Source of the DNA: Halioglobus maricola
GTDB taxonomy: Bacteria; Pseudomonadota; Gammaproteobacteria; Pseudomonadales; Halieaceae
DNA: 64,000 bases
Reading direction: 5' to 3'
Assembly (NCBI RefSeq): GCF_009388985.1
Contig: NZ_CP036422.1
Span: 1,440,501-1,504,500 of the forward strand
Made by a program: the position numbers and the translations under genes. The notes below the pieces were generated by a model. It was not told the origin of the DNA. It saw nothing but the letters and a program-made list of their open reading frames with translations, and ran no database searches. Below are positions 17,316-24,964 of this stretch, piece after piece. The first letter of the stretch is position 1, and each line of letters begins with the position of its first letter.

Positions 17316-19556
17316 TCAGCCCACTTTGTGCCGGCGTCGATGTTGTGCGCGTTTCTGCTTCTTGAGCCAGCGATCGACGCTGGCGAGCCGGGTTATGCGG
17401 CCTTCGTCCGCTGCTTTGGCGAGGTTCTCATTGACGAACCGGGTCATCGCTGAGGTGATCTGTCTGACCATCCGATTCCCCTCGTTGTTGGTGGCCATGA
17501 CCAGCAGGTGGGGGTTGAGCATATCAATGGGGAGGTCCTGTTCGCTGCGCTCGATAAGCACGTAGCGCAGTGTGGCTTTCAGGTCGTCCACCTTGTTGAC
17601 ACCCTCTATAGCCAGTCGTTTCTCTACGAGATATTCGAATTCTTCCCGGTGACGCCGGGCAGATACCAGAAAGTCATCCTGGTGCACGATGCTGATCCAG
17701 GGGATGTCATAGGCGAGCAGGATCTCCAGCGCCTGTAGATGTCGCTGCTGGTATTCGGCGGGGTTGCACAGTGCCGCCTCAATTTCTTTCGTGAGGCCAT
17801 AGAGTGAAACAGTGCGCAGCAGACGGCTGCCTACCAGTCGCAATACGTAGGGGATGTCGGCATTGAGCAGGCGGTGTTGCACCGTGCTGTTGTTTAGCAG
17901 TCTGCGGACAGCCAGGTTGAGGCTGTTAATCATCGGTCGGGCGATTTTGCGCTGAAGAAAACGCTCCAGCCCGGCAATATCCTCGTTGCTTGTGGCAATG
18001 GCCTCAGCGTGGACCGGATGCAGTTTTCCCTGATCTTCGCGATCATAGATCTGCTCGAATCCGCCGTAGTCGAGTTGTGTCTGGTGGCGCAGGTGGGCGA
18101 CCAGCGATTTAATATTTTGCCCGGTGTTGGGGCCATCGGCAGGTGACCAGGTGGCAAGGTGAATCATACCGCCGGCGCGCAGGGCGTCGACCAGGTCTCT
18201 GTCTTCACGGCGCAGACGCTCGTAGGGCAGGGGGGCTGCGCCGGGCTCCGGCAAGAGGGAAAGTAGCAGGTGATCCATGATGACGCCCGCGATACTGTGG
18301 CCTGCCACCGGGGTGGGGCGATTGCGGCGCCAGTTGCGCAGGATGGCTTTGCGCAGCGCCAGGGCGTAGTGGGGGAATATTTCATCTTGTGGGAGAAACT
18401 TGGCTCTGCTGCCCCGGTGCAGCGCTGACACGGTCCACGAGCTAGGCAGGCGAATCAGCAGGCTGGCGAAACTGAACAGGCCAAGAAAACCGTGCATGAG
18501 CAGGATATGTACGCCGTCCTGTTCATCTCCGGCGCGCGTCTCGGCTTTGTTCTGAACAAGCTGGCCCCGCTCTTTATACTCGAATACGGTCTCGTCAAAG
18601 TGGAGCGCCTGTTCGTCGGCGAAGATATAGACCTTGTTGGCGATGTCCCAGGTCTCCCGCAACAGGCGCAATGGTGTTTCCATCACTGTTTGCTCGAAGT
18701 CAGTGACTTCGTCCATTTCCAGCCGACCGAGCGCTTTTAGCTTGAGCGTGCCAGCCACCAGCAGGGATACAGTTTCAGCGTTGGTAAAGACGCCGCGATT
18801 GAGGGCGACGCGCAGGGCGTTATTCTCCTGTGCTAGCAGCACGACCGCAGGCTCTTTCTCGGCGAGGTCGGGAGAATAGGGGGGGAACGACCCAAGCGTA
18901 CCGTCTTTGCCGATACCACTGATGAGATAGTGGAAAGACATGCTGGCACCGACGCGGCGACAGATTTCCTGCTGGTAGCGTTCCCGCTCTGCCCGGGCCA
19001 ATTGCAAGGCGCGACGTTTGTTTCCCGCTTGTAAGGCACGATGGGCCGGGGCGAGGTTGATGGGATTGCACAGGCGCTTCACCACAGCATCCACAATATC
19101 CTCACGGTCGGCGCTGCGCTCCAGGTCCAGTTTGCGGCGTATCGCATTCAGGCCCCGGATGCGGCAGAGTTTTTCCGCCAGCGGCTGGAGGAAGTTTAGT
19201 CGCAGCGACTGCTCAGCACTCTCCCAGTGCTTTTCCCCGGTAGATTCCTCGAGAAAAAAGAAGCGCACATGGCCTAGCCAGTCGATCTTGCTGTGATGCA
19301 ATTCCAGCCACGCATGATATTGGGCCTTGATGGTATTGCCACCGCCGATGGCGATGGTGAAGTGGTTGCGCTTGTACGGCCCCCATGCCCGGAGCCGATC
19401 GCGCTCAAGCCAGTCCGAATAGCGCTCATACATGAGGTTTGCAGCCTGGCGGGCGGCGGCGGGCAGATCAGGCGAGATGCCCACGTGGATGCCGGAGTCT
19501 TCCTGAACGAGTGAGGTCGAGGTGGATTGGCGTTTGCCCAGCTTGAACGATCGCAT
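17316..19556 (-). CDS. Fusion of 6-phosphogluconolactonase/NagB-like domain and alpha/beta hydrolase
   Basis: 746 residues from the ATG at 19556. Residues about 20-310 resemble the 6-phosphogluconolactonase/glucosamine-6-phosphate isomerase fold: AIGGGNTIKAQYHAWL and YLISGIGKDGTLGSF. The latter corresponds to the family's GxGxDGHxxS, but the catalytic His is Thr (DGT, about 218-220). A second domain from about 345 is an alpha/beta hydrolase: LLMHGFLG (oxyanion region) and AGHSIAG with nucleophile Ser about 421. The C-terminal 280 residues are helical and end very basic. A GTG at 19676 would extend it by 40 residues but lies inside the tRNA-Asn terminator, so I rejected it. Function is not known; the sugar-phosphate site may be degenerate. 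Confidence 0.72.
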   Translation of the reverse strand: MRSFKLGKRQSTSTSLVQEDSGIHVGISPDLPAAARQAANLMYERYSDWLERDRLRAWGPYKRNHFTIAIGGGNTIKAQYHAWLELHHSKIDWLGHVRFFFLEESTGEKHWESAEQSLRLNFLQPLAEKLCRIRGLNAIRRKLDLERSADREDIVDAVVKRLCNPINLAPAHRALQAGNKRRALQLARAERERYQQEICRRVGASMSFHYLISGIGKDGTLGSFPPYSPDLAEKEPAVVLLAQENNALRVALNRGVFTNAETVSLLVAGTLKLKALGRLEMDEVTDFEQTVMETPLRLLRETWDIANKVYIFADEQALHFDETVFEYKERGQLVQNKAETRAGDEQDGVHILLMHGFLGLFSFASLLIRLPSSWTVSALHRGSRAKFLPQDEIFPHYALALRKAILRNWRRNRPTPVAGHSIAGVIMDHLLLSLLPEPGAAPLPYERLRREDRDLVDALRAGGMIHLATWSPADGPNTGQNIKSLVAHLRHQTQLDYGGFEQIYDREDQGKLHPVHAEAIATSNEDIAGLERFLQRKIARPMINSLNLAVRRLLNNSTVQHRLLNADIPYVLRLVGSRLLRTVSLYGLTKEIEAALCNPAEYQQRHLQALEILLAYDIPWISIVHQDDFLVSARRHREEFEYLVEKRLAIEGVNKVDDLKATLRYVLIERSEQDLPIDMLNPHLLVMATNNEGNRMVRQITSAMTRFVNENLAKAADEGRITRLASVDRWLKKQKRAQHRRRHKVG

Positions 19557-19655
19557 CAAATTGCCCGCAGCAGATATGAGGTTATTCTGCCACAGGTCGG
19601 CTTCGATGAGCTGACAGCGCGATGCGAAAGTGAGTACTGATCGGGATATTGGACC

Positions 19656-19692
19656 GGAAAAAGAAAAGGGCCGCACAATATGCAGCCCTTTT
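19656..19692 (-). terminator. Original tRNA-Asn terminator, now separated from the intact tRNA
   Basis: Inverted repeat AAAAGGGC / GCCCTTTT (19664-19671, 19685-19692) with an inner GCA/TGC pair; on the minus strand it is followed by TTTTCTTTTTCC. It lies just past the tRNA-Asn fragment at 19700-19754 and must have terminated that gene before the island inserted. Confidence 0.8.
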
Positions 19693-19696
19693 CAGA

Positions 19697-19754
19697 ATTT
19701 GGCTCCGCCTGCTGGGCTCGAACCAGCGACCCAATGATTAACAGTCATTTGCTC
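19697..19754 (-). repeat. Island attachment site, distal copy (tRNA-Asn 3' fragment)
   Basis: 58 bp identical to 30882-30939. It holds tRNA-Asn nucleotides 22-76 (end of D arm, anticodon arm, T arm, acceptor strand) plus 3 bp of downstream DNA. The 5' part of the tRNA is missing, so this is a non-functional remnant marking the far end of the island. Confidence 0.95.
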
Positions 19755-19777
19755 CCCTAAGTCCCTGAATTCCAACT

Positions 19778-19802
19778 GAAACCCTGCGGTTTCCCGTGTT
19801 GG
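19778..19802 (+). repeat. Terminal motif, left end (candidate recombinase arm site)
   Basis: GAAACC (19778-19783), CTGC, then GGTTTC and CCCGTGTTGG (19793-19802). The same pair of words, in opposite orientation, occurs at the other island end (30812-30830). GAAACC and GGTTTC here also form a 6-bp hairpin. A further CGGGAAACC lies at 19867-19875. Confidence 0.5.
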
Positions 19803-19891
19803 GTGGCCTTAAGAATATCACCTGCGGTATCGAGAAAGGAACTAATTTGTCTCAAACTGGGTCTTACGGGAAACCTTGGGAGAACGTAGGG

Positions 19892-20170
19892 ATGCGTGAT
19901 TGGTGGGATGAATTTGTGATTGTGCTGTCGCACTCAGGGAGAGCCCAGGTCGCGATTTTGTTGGGCCTATTCTTTTTTGTAGGAGTGCTAACTCTGGGCC
20001 ATTGGGTTACGCACGATTTTGAACTTCAGATACTGGGACCTGAGGGTAGTGCCTCCATTGCCGAGGCATTCAGAGGCAGGTATGAAAAAGTGGCATTAGC
20101 TTCTTTGATTGGATTCCTATCGGTAGCGATTCAGGCTTATCGGAAAGACAGAAAAAGGCTGTTCGGCTGA
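19892..20170 (+). CDS. Small island membrane protein, unknown
   Basis: 92 residues from the ATG at 19892, preceded by GGAG 9 bp upstream; a GTG at 19796 would add 32 residues. There are two hydrophobic helices, one at about residues 18-38 (AQVAILLGLFFFVGVLTLG) and one near 70-85 (ALASLIGFLSVAIQAY), with a basic tail YRKDRKRLFG facing the cytoplasm. It is the outermost gene at the distal end, convergent with the HNH nuclease gene. I do not recognise the family. Two-helix proteins of this kind sometimes act as membrane effectors in defence loci, but nothing here shows that. Confidence 0.55.
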   Translation: MRDWWDEFVIVLSHSGRAQVAILLGLFFFVGVLTLGHWVTHDFELQILGPEGSASIAEAFRGRYEKVALASLIGFLSVAIQAYRKDRKRLFG

Positions 20171-20183
20171 TTTCTCGCTGTAT

Positions 20184-20912
20184 CTAATTTTTCTGGAGCC
20201 GATCAATGTTCATGTAGAGCTTCTCTACTCTAACGTCTCGATCTGCTGCGAAGTGCAGGGCGCGGTGGCAGTCGGGGCACACTGCGACAGTGTTTGACAC
20301 CGTGTCTGGACCTCCTTGTGCAAGAGTGACAACGTGGTGTACTTCTAAGTACGCGGTGCCGTCGTCTTTTACAAATGGAGCGGGCTTCTCGCAGCACTCA
20401 CAGCTTCCGTCAGCTTCTTGTAGTACCCATGCTTTCACTTCGGGAGATCGGTTGTAGACAGTGCTGTTTCCGTCGCGTTTGGTTGGGCTTTTCAAGCCAG
20501 AGGGAGGGAGAATACGAGCATCTGATTGTCCCCAATTGTCCAAGAGCATGGATACCTTCCTGTCCATGTCGACGGGATTAGATGCCTCTGTAGTGGGAGG
20601 GTGTATATCATGCATTGCATTCAGAATTTGTGACTGTCTCACGAGCTTTTCAAGGACCGGGCGGACAGTTGGACCAATATTTGGAGCAGGAAGTAGGCCT
20701 TTCACGTGCTTGCCACCCAACGAGACCACAACATGTGAAATGTTCATCATTCTGCGCTCAAAAGCTTTGTTCTTTCTGCCGAACTGTGCCTCGAGGTCTC
20801 GGTAGATTTGAGCTTTGTTCACTTTCCTACCCTCGGCATCTGCACGAAGCATAAGTGCGTACGCGTCTACTGAGGCTTTCAATTCTTCTTCTGACCAAGC
20901 GTCTTCAGCCAT
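20184..20912 (-). CDS. HNH endonuclease with McrA-type N-terminal domain
   Basis: 242 residues. The C-terminal HNH domain has zinc cysteines C171/C174 (CECC) and C212/C215 (CPDC), catalytic EVHH with H192/H193, N207 and H216. The N-terminal part (WSEEELKASVDAYALMLRA, about 6-24, and AFERRMMNISHVV) resembles the DNA-recognition domain found in ScoMcrA-like HNH restriction nucleases, which cut modified DNA; that likeness is from memory. AAGGAAG ribosome site before the ATG. Its place beside a restriction-modification system in a mobile island fits a defence role. Confidence 0.8.
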   Translation of the reverse strand: MAEDAWSEEELKASVDAYALMLRADAEGRKVNKAQIYRDLEAQFGRKNKAFERRMMNISHVVVSLGGKHVKGLLPAPNIGPTVRPVLEKLVRQSQILNAMHDIHPPTTEASNPVDMDRKVSMLLDNWGQSDARILPPSGLKSPTKRDGNSTVYNRSPEVKAWVLQEADGSCECCEKPAPFVKDDGTAYLEVHHVVTLAQGGPDTVSNTVAVCPDCHRALHFAADRDVRVEKLYMNIDRLQKN

Positions 20913-21180
20913 TTGGACTTCCTTGTAATGAAATGTGGGATTTGTTCGTTCACCTAGTCACGCGCGAGAGAGGGTAATCGCGTGGGGGTGACAGTAATAT
21001 GGATAAACGGTTGAAAAATCAATGCTCTATGAGAGGGGAGGGTAAAAATTTGTCCGTATTGTTTGCGAGTTTTCTGGCCTTCATTGTTCCAGACTTATGT
21101 ACTTCGCTGTATTAATTTTCTCCTCCCTGCAGGAGTTTCGCGAGTGTCTGAGAAGTGCCTCGCGGTCTACAGTTTCTGAA

Positions 21181-21957
21181 CTACTTTTCCGCCAGTATTT
21201 TCTCCAGTTGCTTTGCCACTGATTTGGGAATCTTGAAGGGGTAGGCTCTCCAAAACTTATAAAACTCTTCCTCGTTATCAAACGCTCCTCTTCCTGCGCG
21301 AAGATCTTCGAGATTTGTGACGGCACCAATGTATTCTCGGGTTGTTGAAGAACGCTCCCTTGAAGCGATTCTCCAGGATGGCTGTATAACGAGTTCGAGT
21401 TCAGTGACACGAGTGAGCGAATCTTCGTCCAGGGTGTAAATGACAATCAGGTCAATGTGGGATTTGTAGTTCGCAAATGGGCGAAGTATCGAGGGCCAAT
21501 CTACCTCAGGAAACTTGAAATAGGTGTTTCCTGTGTAGAGTGTAATCCGGCTCTGGGTTTGTTTTCCGGAGGCGCTCCTACGGGCGACCTTTATATCCAC
21601 CGCATGGTATTCGTCCGCAAGCAGGCTTCCAGTTAGTTCCAGGTCCGGGTAACCGCGCTCGGTCCCTGGATTCATGCTTATCCCGTCGATCTCACTTATC
21701 TTGTTTGTCAGGTAATCAGATATGGATACTTCTACGATGTTTGCGAGCGCGGCAGACTCTTTTGGTAGCGGCTGAAATTGCCCTGATTTTCTGAGCTTCT
21801 CTCGCAGCTCTGCTTCGCTGTTGGCTGTTAAAGGCCAGTCGATGGATTCGTTATCGGCTTCTGAATGGGCAATTCCGGTCTTTCGGTATACAGCGTAGGG
21901 CTGAAACTCGTATTCTGAGCATATGTCACGTAGCCATTCAGAAAGGTCATTGATCAT
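21181..21957 (-). CDS. Type II restriction endonuclease (NgoBV/NlaIV-like)
   Basis: 258 residues. A PD-(D/E)xK core is visible: P104-D105 in GYPDLELTG and D121-I-K123 in VDIKVARR, followed by QSRITLYTGNTYFKF and LDLIVIYTLDE-type strands (here IDLIVIYTLDE). This pattern matches what I remember of the NgoBV family (GGNNCC cutters), an inference that needs a search. It follows the controller gene with an 11-bp overlap, so both are expressed from one promoter, opposite to the methyltransferase. Low GC and codon use differ from the host genes. Confidence 0.8.
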   Translation of the reverse strand: MINDLSEWLRDICSEYEFQPYAVYRKTGIAHSEADNESIDWPLTANSEAELREKLRKSGQFQPLPKESAALANIVEVSISDYLTNKISEIDGISMNPGTERGYPDLELTGSLLADEYHAVDIKVARRSASGKQTQSRITLYTGNTYFKFPEVDWPSILRPFANYKSHIDLIVIYTLDEDSLTRVTELELVIQPSWRIASRERSSTTREYIGAVTNLEDLRAGRGAFDNEEEFYKFWRAYPFKIPKSVAKQLEKILAEK

Positions 21958-22171
21958 TCTTATATTCCAGTAGTTCTTCTGGCGTGCATTGGAGGGCTTT
22001 GCAAATTTTATCTACGGTTTTGAGGCTCGTATTGTAAGCATTTCGAGTGCCAAGGGATTCAAGAGTTGCTTTGGACAACCCTGTTCGCTGAGCGAGACGT
22101 TCGTATGTCATTCGCTCGTTCGATTGCTCACTGTAGGCGGCCATTACGGCTTTGAGGCGTAGACTAATCAA
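21947..22171 (-). CDS. XRE-family controller protein of the restriction-modification system
   Basis: 74 residues if the TTG at 22171 is the start; an ATG at 22144 would give 65. A helix-turn-helix covers TYERLAQRTGLSKATLESLG (about 22-41) and the C-terminal helix CTPEELLEYKND is typical of Xre/Cro proteins. No ribosome site is visible before either start, so the message may be leaderless, as several C-protein genes are. It lies between the methyltransferase and endonuclease genes, overlaps the latter, and faces a perfect palindrome 8 bp upstream; together these show a C-type regulator that delays endonuclease expression after entry into a new host. Confidence 0.78.
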   Translation of the reverse strand: MISLRLKAVMAAYSEQSNERMTYERLAQRTGLSKATLESLGTRNAYNTSLKTVDKICKALQCTPEELLEYKNDQ

Positions 22172-22179
22172 TTTAAATC

Positions 22180-22196
22180 TTGTATTGTGAATACAA
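22180..22196. promoter_or_regulatory. Operator palindrome between controller and methyltransferase genes
   Basis: TTGTATT-GTG-AATACAA, a perfect 7-bp inverted repeat in the 76-bp divergent gap. On the plus strand a TATATT (-10 candidate) lies at 22213-22218, which puts the right arm at the methyltransferase -35 position. It is the likely binding site of the controller protein. Confidence 0.65.
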
Positions 22197-22247
22197 CAAA
22201 TGTAACATGACTTATATTGTCTCTGAAATTTGAAAGAATCCCAAGAA

Positions 22248-23522
22248 ATGTACTCCACATTGAGCTTATTCACCGGTGCCGGTGGACTTGACCTTGGACT
22301 CCACGCAGCTGGATTCCGCACCAAAGTTGCAGTGGAGTGCGACCCTGTCAGCATTGAGACACTCCGATTTACAGAGAACCGTAAGTGGTGGAAGTCGACA
22401 GAAATCTGTAGTGAAGCCATTGAGGATGTATCGAGTGAGCGTTTATTGGAAATGGCTAACTTGGGCGTTGGTGAAGCGCGTCTTTTGGTCGGAGGTCCTC
22501 CCTGTCAGCCTTTTTCGAAGTCAGGATACTGGCACAGCGGGGATGCGCAGAGGTTAGACGACCCCAGAGCCAACACCCTGTCGGAGTACTTACGGGTCCT
22601 CGAAGACTCCCTTCCCGAAGTTTTTCTTCTCGAGAATGTGCCTGGGTTGGCATTCAGTGAGAAAGATGATGGCCTCAAGCTGTTGAAGAGCGAGGTTGCT
22701 GCAATAAACAAGAGACAGGGGACGAATTATAGTCTTAAGGCTGCTCAATTGAATGCGGCTAGTTATGGGGTGCCGCAAACTCGTGAGCGCGTGTTTGTTA
22801 TCGGCCACCGAGACGGAAAGGAATTCGAATTTCCCGAAGCAAGTCATCAGCTCCCGCCTCGAGTCGATATGTCGGCAGGTATTACTGATATGCCACCGAG
22901 GAGAGTAGTGGGAGGGCTTCAGCCCTGGAGCACAGCTTGGGACGCGTTGGCGAAGATTAAAACACCTGATGACCCTGATTTGCATGTGCGTGGCAAGTGG
23001 GCTGACCTTTTGCCTTCTATTCCAGAGGGGCACAATTACCTCTATCACACAGAGCGAGGTAAGGGGGTGCCACTCTTTGGGTGGCGTCGTCGGTATTGGA
23101 GTATGCTTCTAAAGCTGGCAAAGAATCGCCCCTCTTGGACTCTAACGGCACAACCAGGTCCAGCGATCGGTCCGTTTCATTGGGAGAATCGGCGCTTATC
23201 CTCAAGAGAATTGTGCGCGCTCCAAACATTCCCTGCTGATTATCAGATAGTTGGAAACTGTATGATGTCTCACAGACAAGTAGGTAATGCGGTGCCAAGT
23301 GCGTTAGCGGAGGTGTTGGGGAGAGAGATTCGGCGGCAGTTCTTTGAAGAAACCCAGGTGTCGACAATTCCTACGCTTCTGCCACAGAGGCAGAAAAGGA
23401 CACCTTCAGTGTCGCCGGTAGCACCAGTGGCCAAAAAGTATGAGCATCTAATTGGTGACTACGAAGAGCACCCCGGGACTGGGAGGGGGCCTGGAGCTTC
23501 CCGAAGGGCCTCTAACCAGTAA
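22248..23522 (+). CDS. DNA (cytosine-5-)-methyltransferase
   Basis: 424 residues. All main C5-methyltransferase motifs are present: I (FTGAGGLDLGLHAAGF, near the start), IV with catalytic C86 (GGPPCQPFSKSG), VI (ENVPGL), VIII (QTRERVFVIG), IX (RRLSSRELCALQTFP) and X (QVGNAVPSALAEVLG). The target-recognition region lies between VIII and IX. It protects host DNA from the partner endonuclease by methylating the same site. It is divergent from the controller-endonuclease operon. The ATG at 22248 gives the canonical MYSTLSLFTG start; a TTG six codons earlier is less likely. Confidence 0.93.
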   Translation: MYSTLSLFTGAGGLDLGLHAAGFRTKVAVECDPVSIETLRFTENRKWWKSTEICSEAIEDVSSERLLEMANLGVGEARLLVGGPPCQPFSKSGYWHSGDAQRLDDPRANTLSEYLRVLEDSLPEVFLLENVPGLAFSEKDDGLKLLKSEVAAINKRQGTNYSLKAAQLNAASYGVPQTRERVFVIGHRDGKEFEFPEASHQLPPRVDMSAGITDMPPRRVVGGLQPWSTAWDALAKIKTPDDPDLHVRGKWADLLPSIPEGHNYLYHTERGKGVPLFGWRRRYWSMLLKLAKNRPSWTLTAQPGPAIGPFHWENRRLSSRELCALQTFPADYQIVGNCMMSHRQVGNAVPSALAEVLGREIRRQFFEETQVSTIPTLLPQRQKRTPSVSPVAPVAKKYEHLIGDYEEHPGTGRGPGASRRASNQ

Positions 23523-23557
23523 GACTAACAACTGGCCTCCTTCTTGTAGCTCCAGGC
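23489..23557. other. Long inverted repeat at the methyltransferase 3' end
   Basis: GCCTGGAGCT (23489-23498) pairs with AGCTCCAGGC (23548-23557); inside it CCAGT/ACTGG form a second stem. There is no T run, so it is a possible RNA hairpin between two convergent genes rather than a proven terminator. Confidence 0.35.
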
Positions 23558-23614
23558 TCAGCACGCTTCATGGGCTTTCTTCGAGTGCTGTTCTGTAGAC
23601 AATTGTTGATGGGC

Positions 23615-24964
23615 TCAAGCAGCCAATTGTAGTTTTCTCCTCTTTACATGAATGTGCGGGCTCAAATCATAACTCTGCCTGAAAGCTGTCTCCATGGCGT
23701 GATGGACTTTCTCCCAGTCACGGTCACGGCACACAGCCCCGTCATGGATGGGCAGAAGCGGTATGGAGTGCTCCACACAAAAGGCGATAACGGACATCAT
23801 TATTTCGCTTTCACGGAAGTACAGGCTTTCCCAGGTGTTGTCGTAGAACATATGTGAGATGCGCCAGTGCTTTGTGGCGATGGCGTCCCGGAGTTCACGC
23901 GCTTCTTTGAACAAGCCCATACCCTCTTTCTTAACGATGGCCTGAACGGCACCTTGAGGAGACTTTGAGTTCAGCATAACCTGGAAGGCCACCTTCACAT
24001 GTTCCCGCTCGAAGCCGGGGATGTTGTAGGCGTCTCCGTCGATTTGAAGTGGCGTGTGGGCTGAGGATTGTAGCCCTGTCTCGGCATAGGCCAGTGTCGG
24101 CATCATGGCTCTAAAGTCCAGTTCTGCCACAGGTTCACCACCGATGGTCATGGCCTTGCGGTCTTCCTTCGAGAGGTTCTGTAGGCCGCAGTGAAACCTG
24201 CCGTAGCACCTGAAGGAGCCTTGCTTGAATTTTCGCGTCAATGCGAGTGACCGTAGGTTCGACACGACAGGTCTTCCAGCGTTGTCTGGGTGTACCCAAT
24301 CCACGGAGGCATTCACCGCCCTCAAGCCGTTTATGTTCTTCCGCATCCAAATGGTCCTGGGGTTGTCTGCGTAATCCTGGAGTCGGTCATTCCTACCTTG
24401 GAGAATCACCACCTCGGAGCCAGTGGGGTCAACAGAGCCCTCGAAGGAGTAGCTGGCCTCAAGAATTACTTCATTATAAAGATGTCTTATCTTCTCTGTA
24501 GGTACGGCCAGGGAGGTTAGTCCACCAATACCAGCGCTGCCGCTCTTGCCACCCCTGTAGAACTCGATATATCCGTGTTCCTGTAGGACGTCGGCTGCGT
24601 CTCGTCTGCGGGCTTCCGGGAATAGGCGACCATTGAAGTATCTATTCTTCGGTGTCGCATCCGTCCCCGTCTTCCACAGTACGCCAATAGGAGAGTTGTC
24701 TCTGCGTGAGTGGTATGCCTCGAAGCAGGCGTTAATGAGGCTGTGTATTGCCTTCTCTGTACCTCTACGCAGGTCAGCCCGCCAGGAATACGCGCTGGTA
24801 ATTTCAGTGACCTCCTGGCGTAGACGCGGCGAAGTAATCATTCTGTTCTGATCTGCTATGAAGCTTCTCAATATCTCATCTTCTTCAAGGTAGCCTTGGT
24901 TCCTCAACGGGCCGGTCCAGCGCTCGTTCTTCCATAGGAATCGTTCAATCAGGGGTTCAATCAT
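23615..24964 (-). CDS. Minimal family-A DNA-polymerase-like protein of a mobile element
   Basis: 449 residues with no named family that I can assign. The C-terminal half carries, in order, a motif-A-like strand VAELDFRAMMPTLAYAETG (D283), an O-helix-like segment ERE-HVK with R320-x3-K324 followed by AFQVML, and a motif-C-like LPIHDGAV (H407-D408). This order and spacing mimic family-A polymerases (motif A Asp, R-x3-K helix, HD motif C). The preceding GRFHCGLQNLSKEDRKAM is also seen, from memory, in anonymous mobile-element proteins. Residues about 118-150 look like a winged helix. There is no exonuclease domain, and the protein is far shorter than Pol I. It may replicate or prime the excised element. 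Polymerase activity is inference. Confidence 0.6.
   Translation of the reverse strand: MIEPLIERFLWKNERWTGPLRNQGYLEEDEILRSFIADQNRMITSPRLRQEVTEITSAYSWRADLRRGTEKAIHSLINACFEAYHSRRDNSPIGVLWKTGTDATPKNRYFNGRLFPEARRRDAADVLQEHGYIEFYRGGKSGSAGIGGLTSLAVPTEKIRHLYNEVILEASYSFEGSVDPTGSEVVILQGRNDRLQDYADNPRTIWMRKNINGLRAVNASVDWVHPDNAGRPVVSNLRSLALTRKFKQGSFRCYGRFHCGLQNLSKEDRKAMTIGGEPVAELDFRAMMPTLAYAETGLQSSAHTPLQIDGDAYNIPGFEREHVKVAFQVMLNSKSPQGAVQAIVKKEGMGLFKEARELRDAIATKHWRISHMFYDNTWESLYFRESEIMMSVIAFCVEHSIPLLPIHDGAVCRDRDWEKVHHAMETAFRQSYDLSPHIHVKRRKLQLAA

Noticed and set aside
19557..19676. 40-residue N-terminal extension (GTG start) of the fusion protein
   Set aside because: It lies across the tRNA-Asn terminator hairpin and has no family likeness; the ATG at 19556 is preferred.
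19700..19754. Second functional tRNA-Asn
   Set aside because: The first 21 nt (acceptor 5' strand and most of the D arm) are absent.
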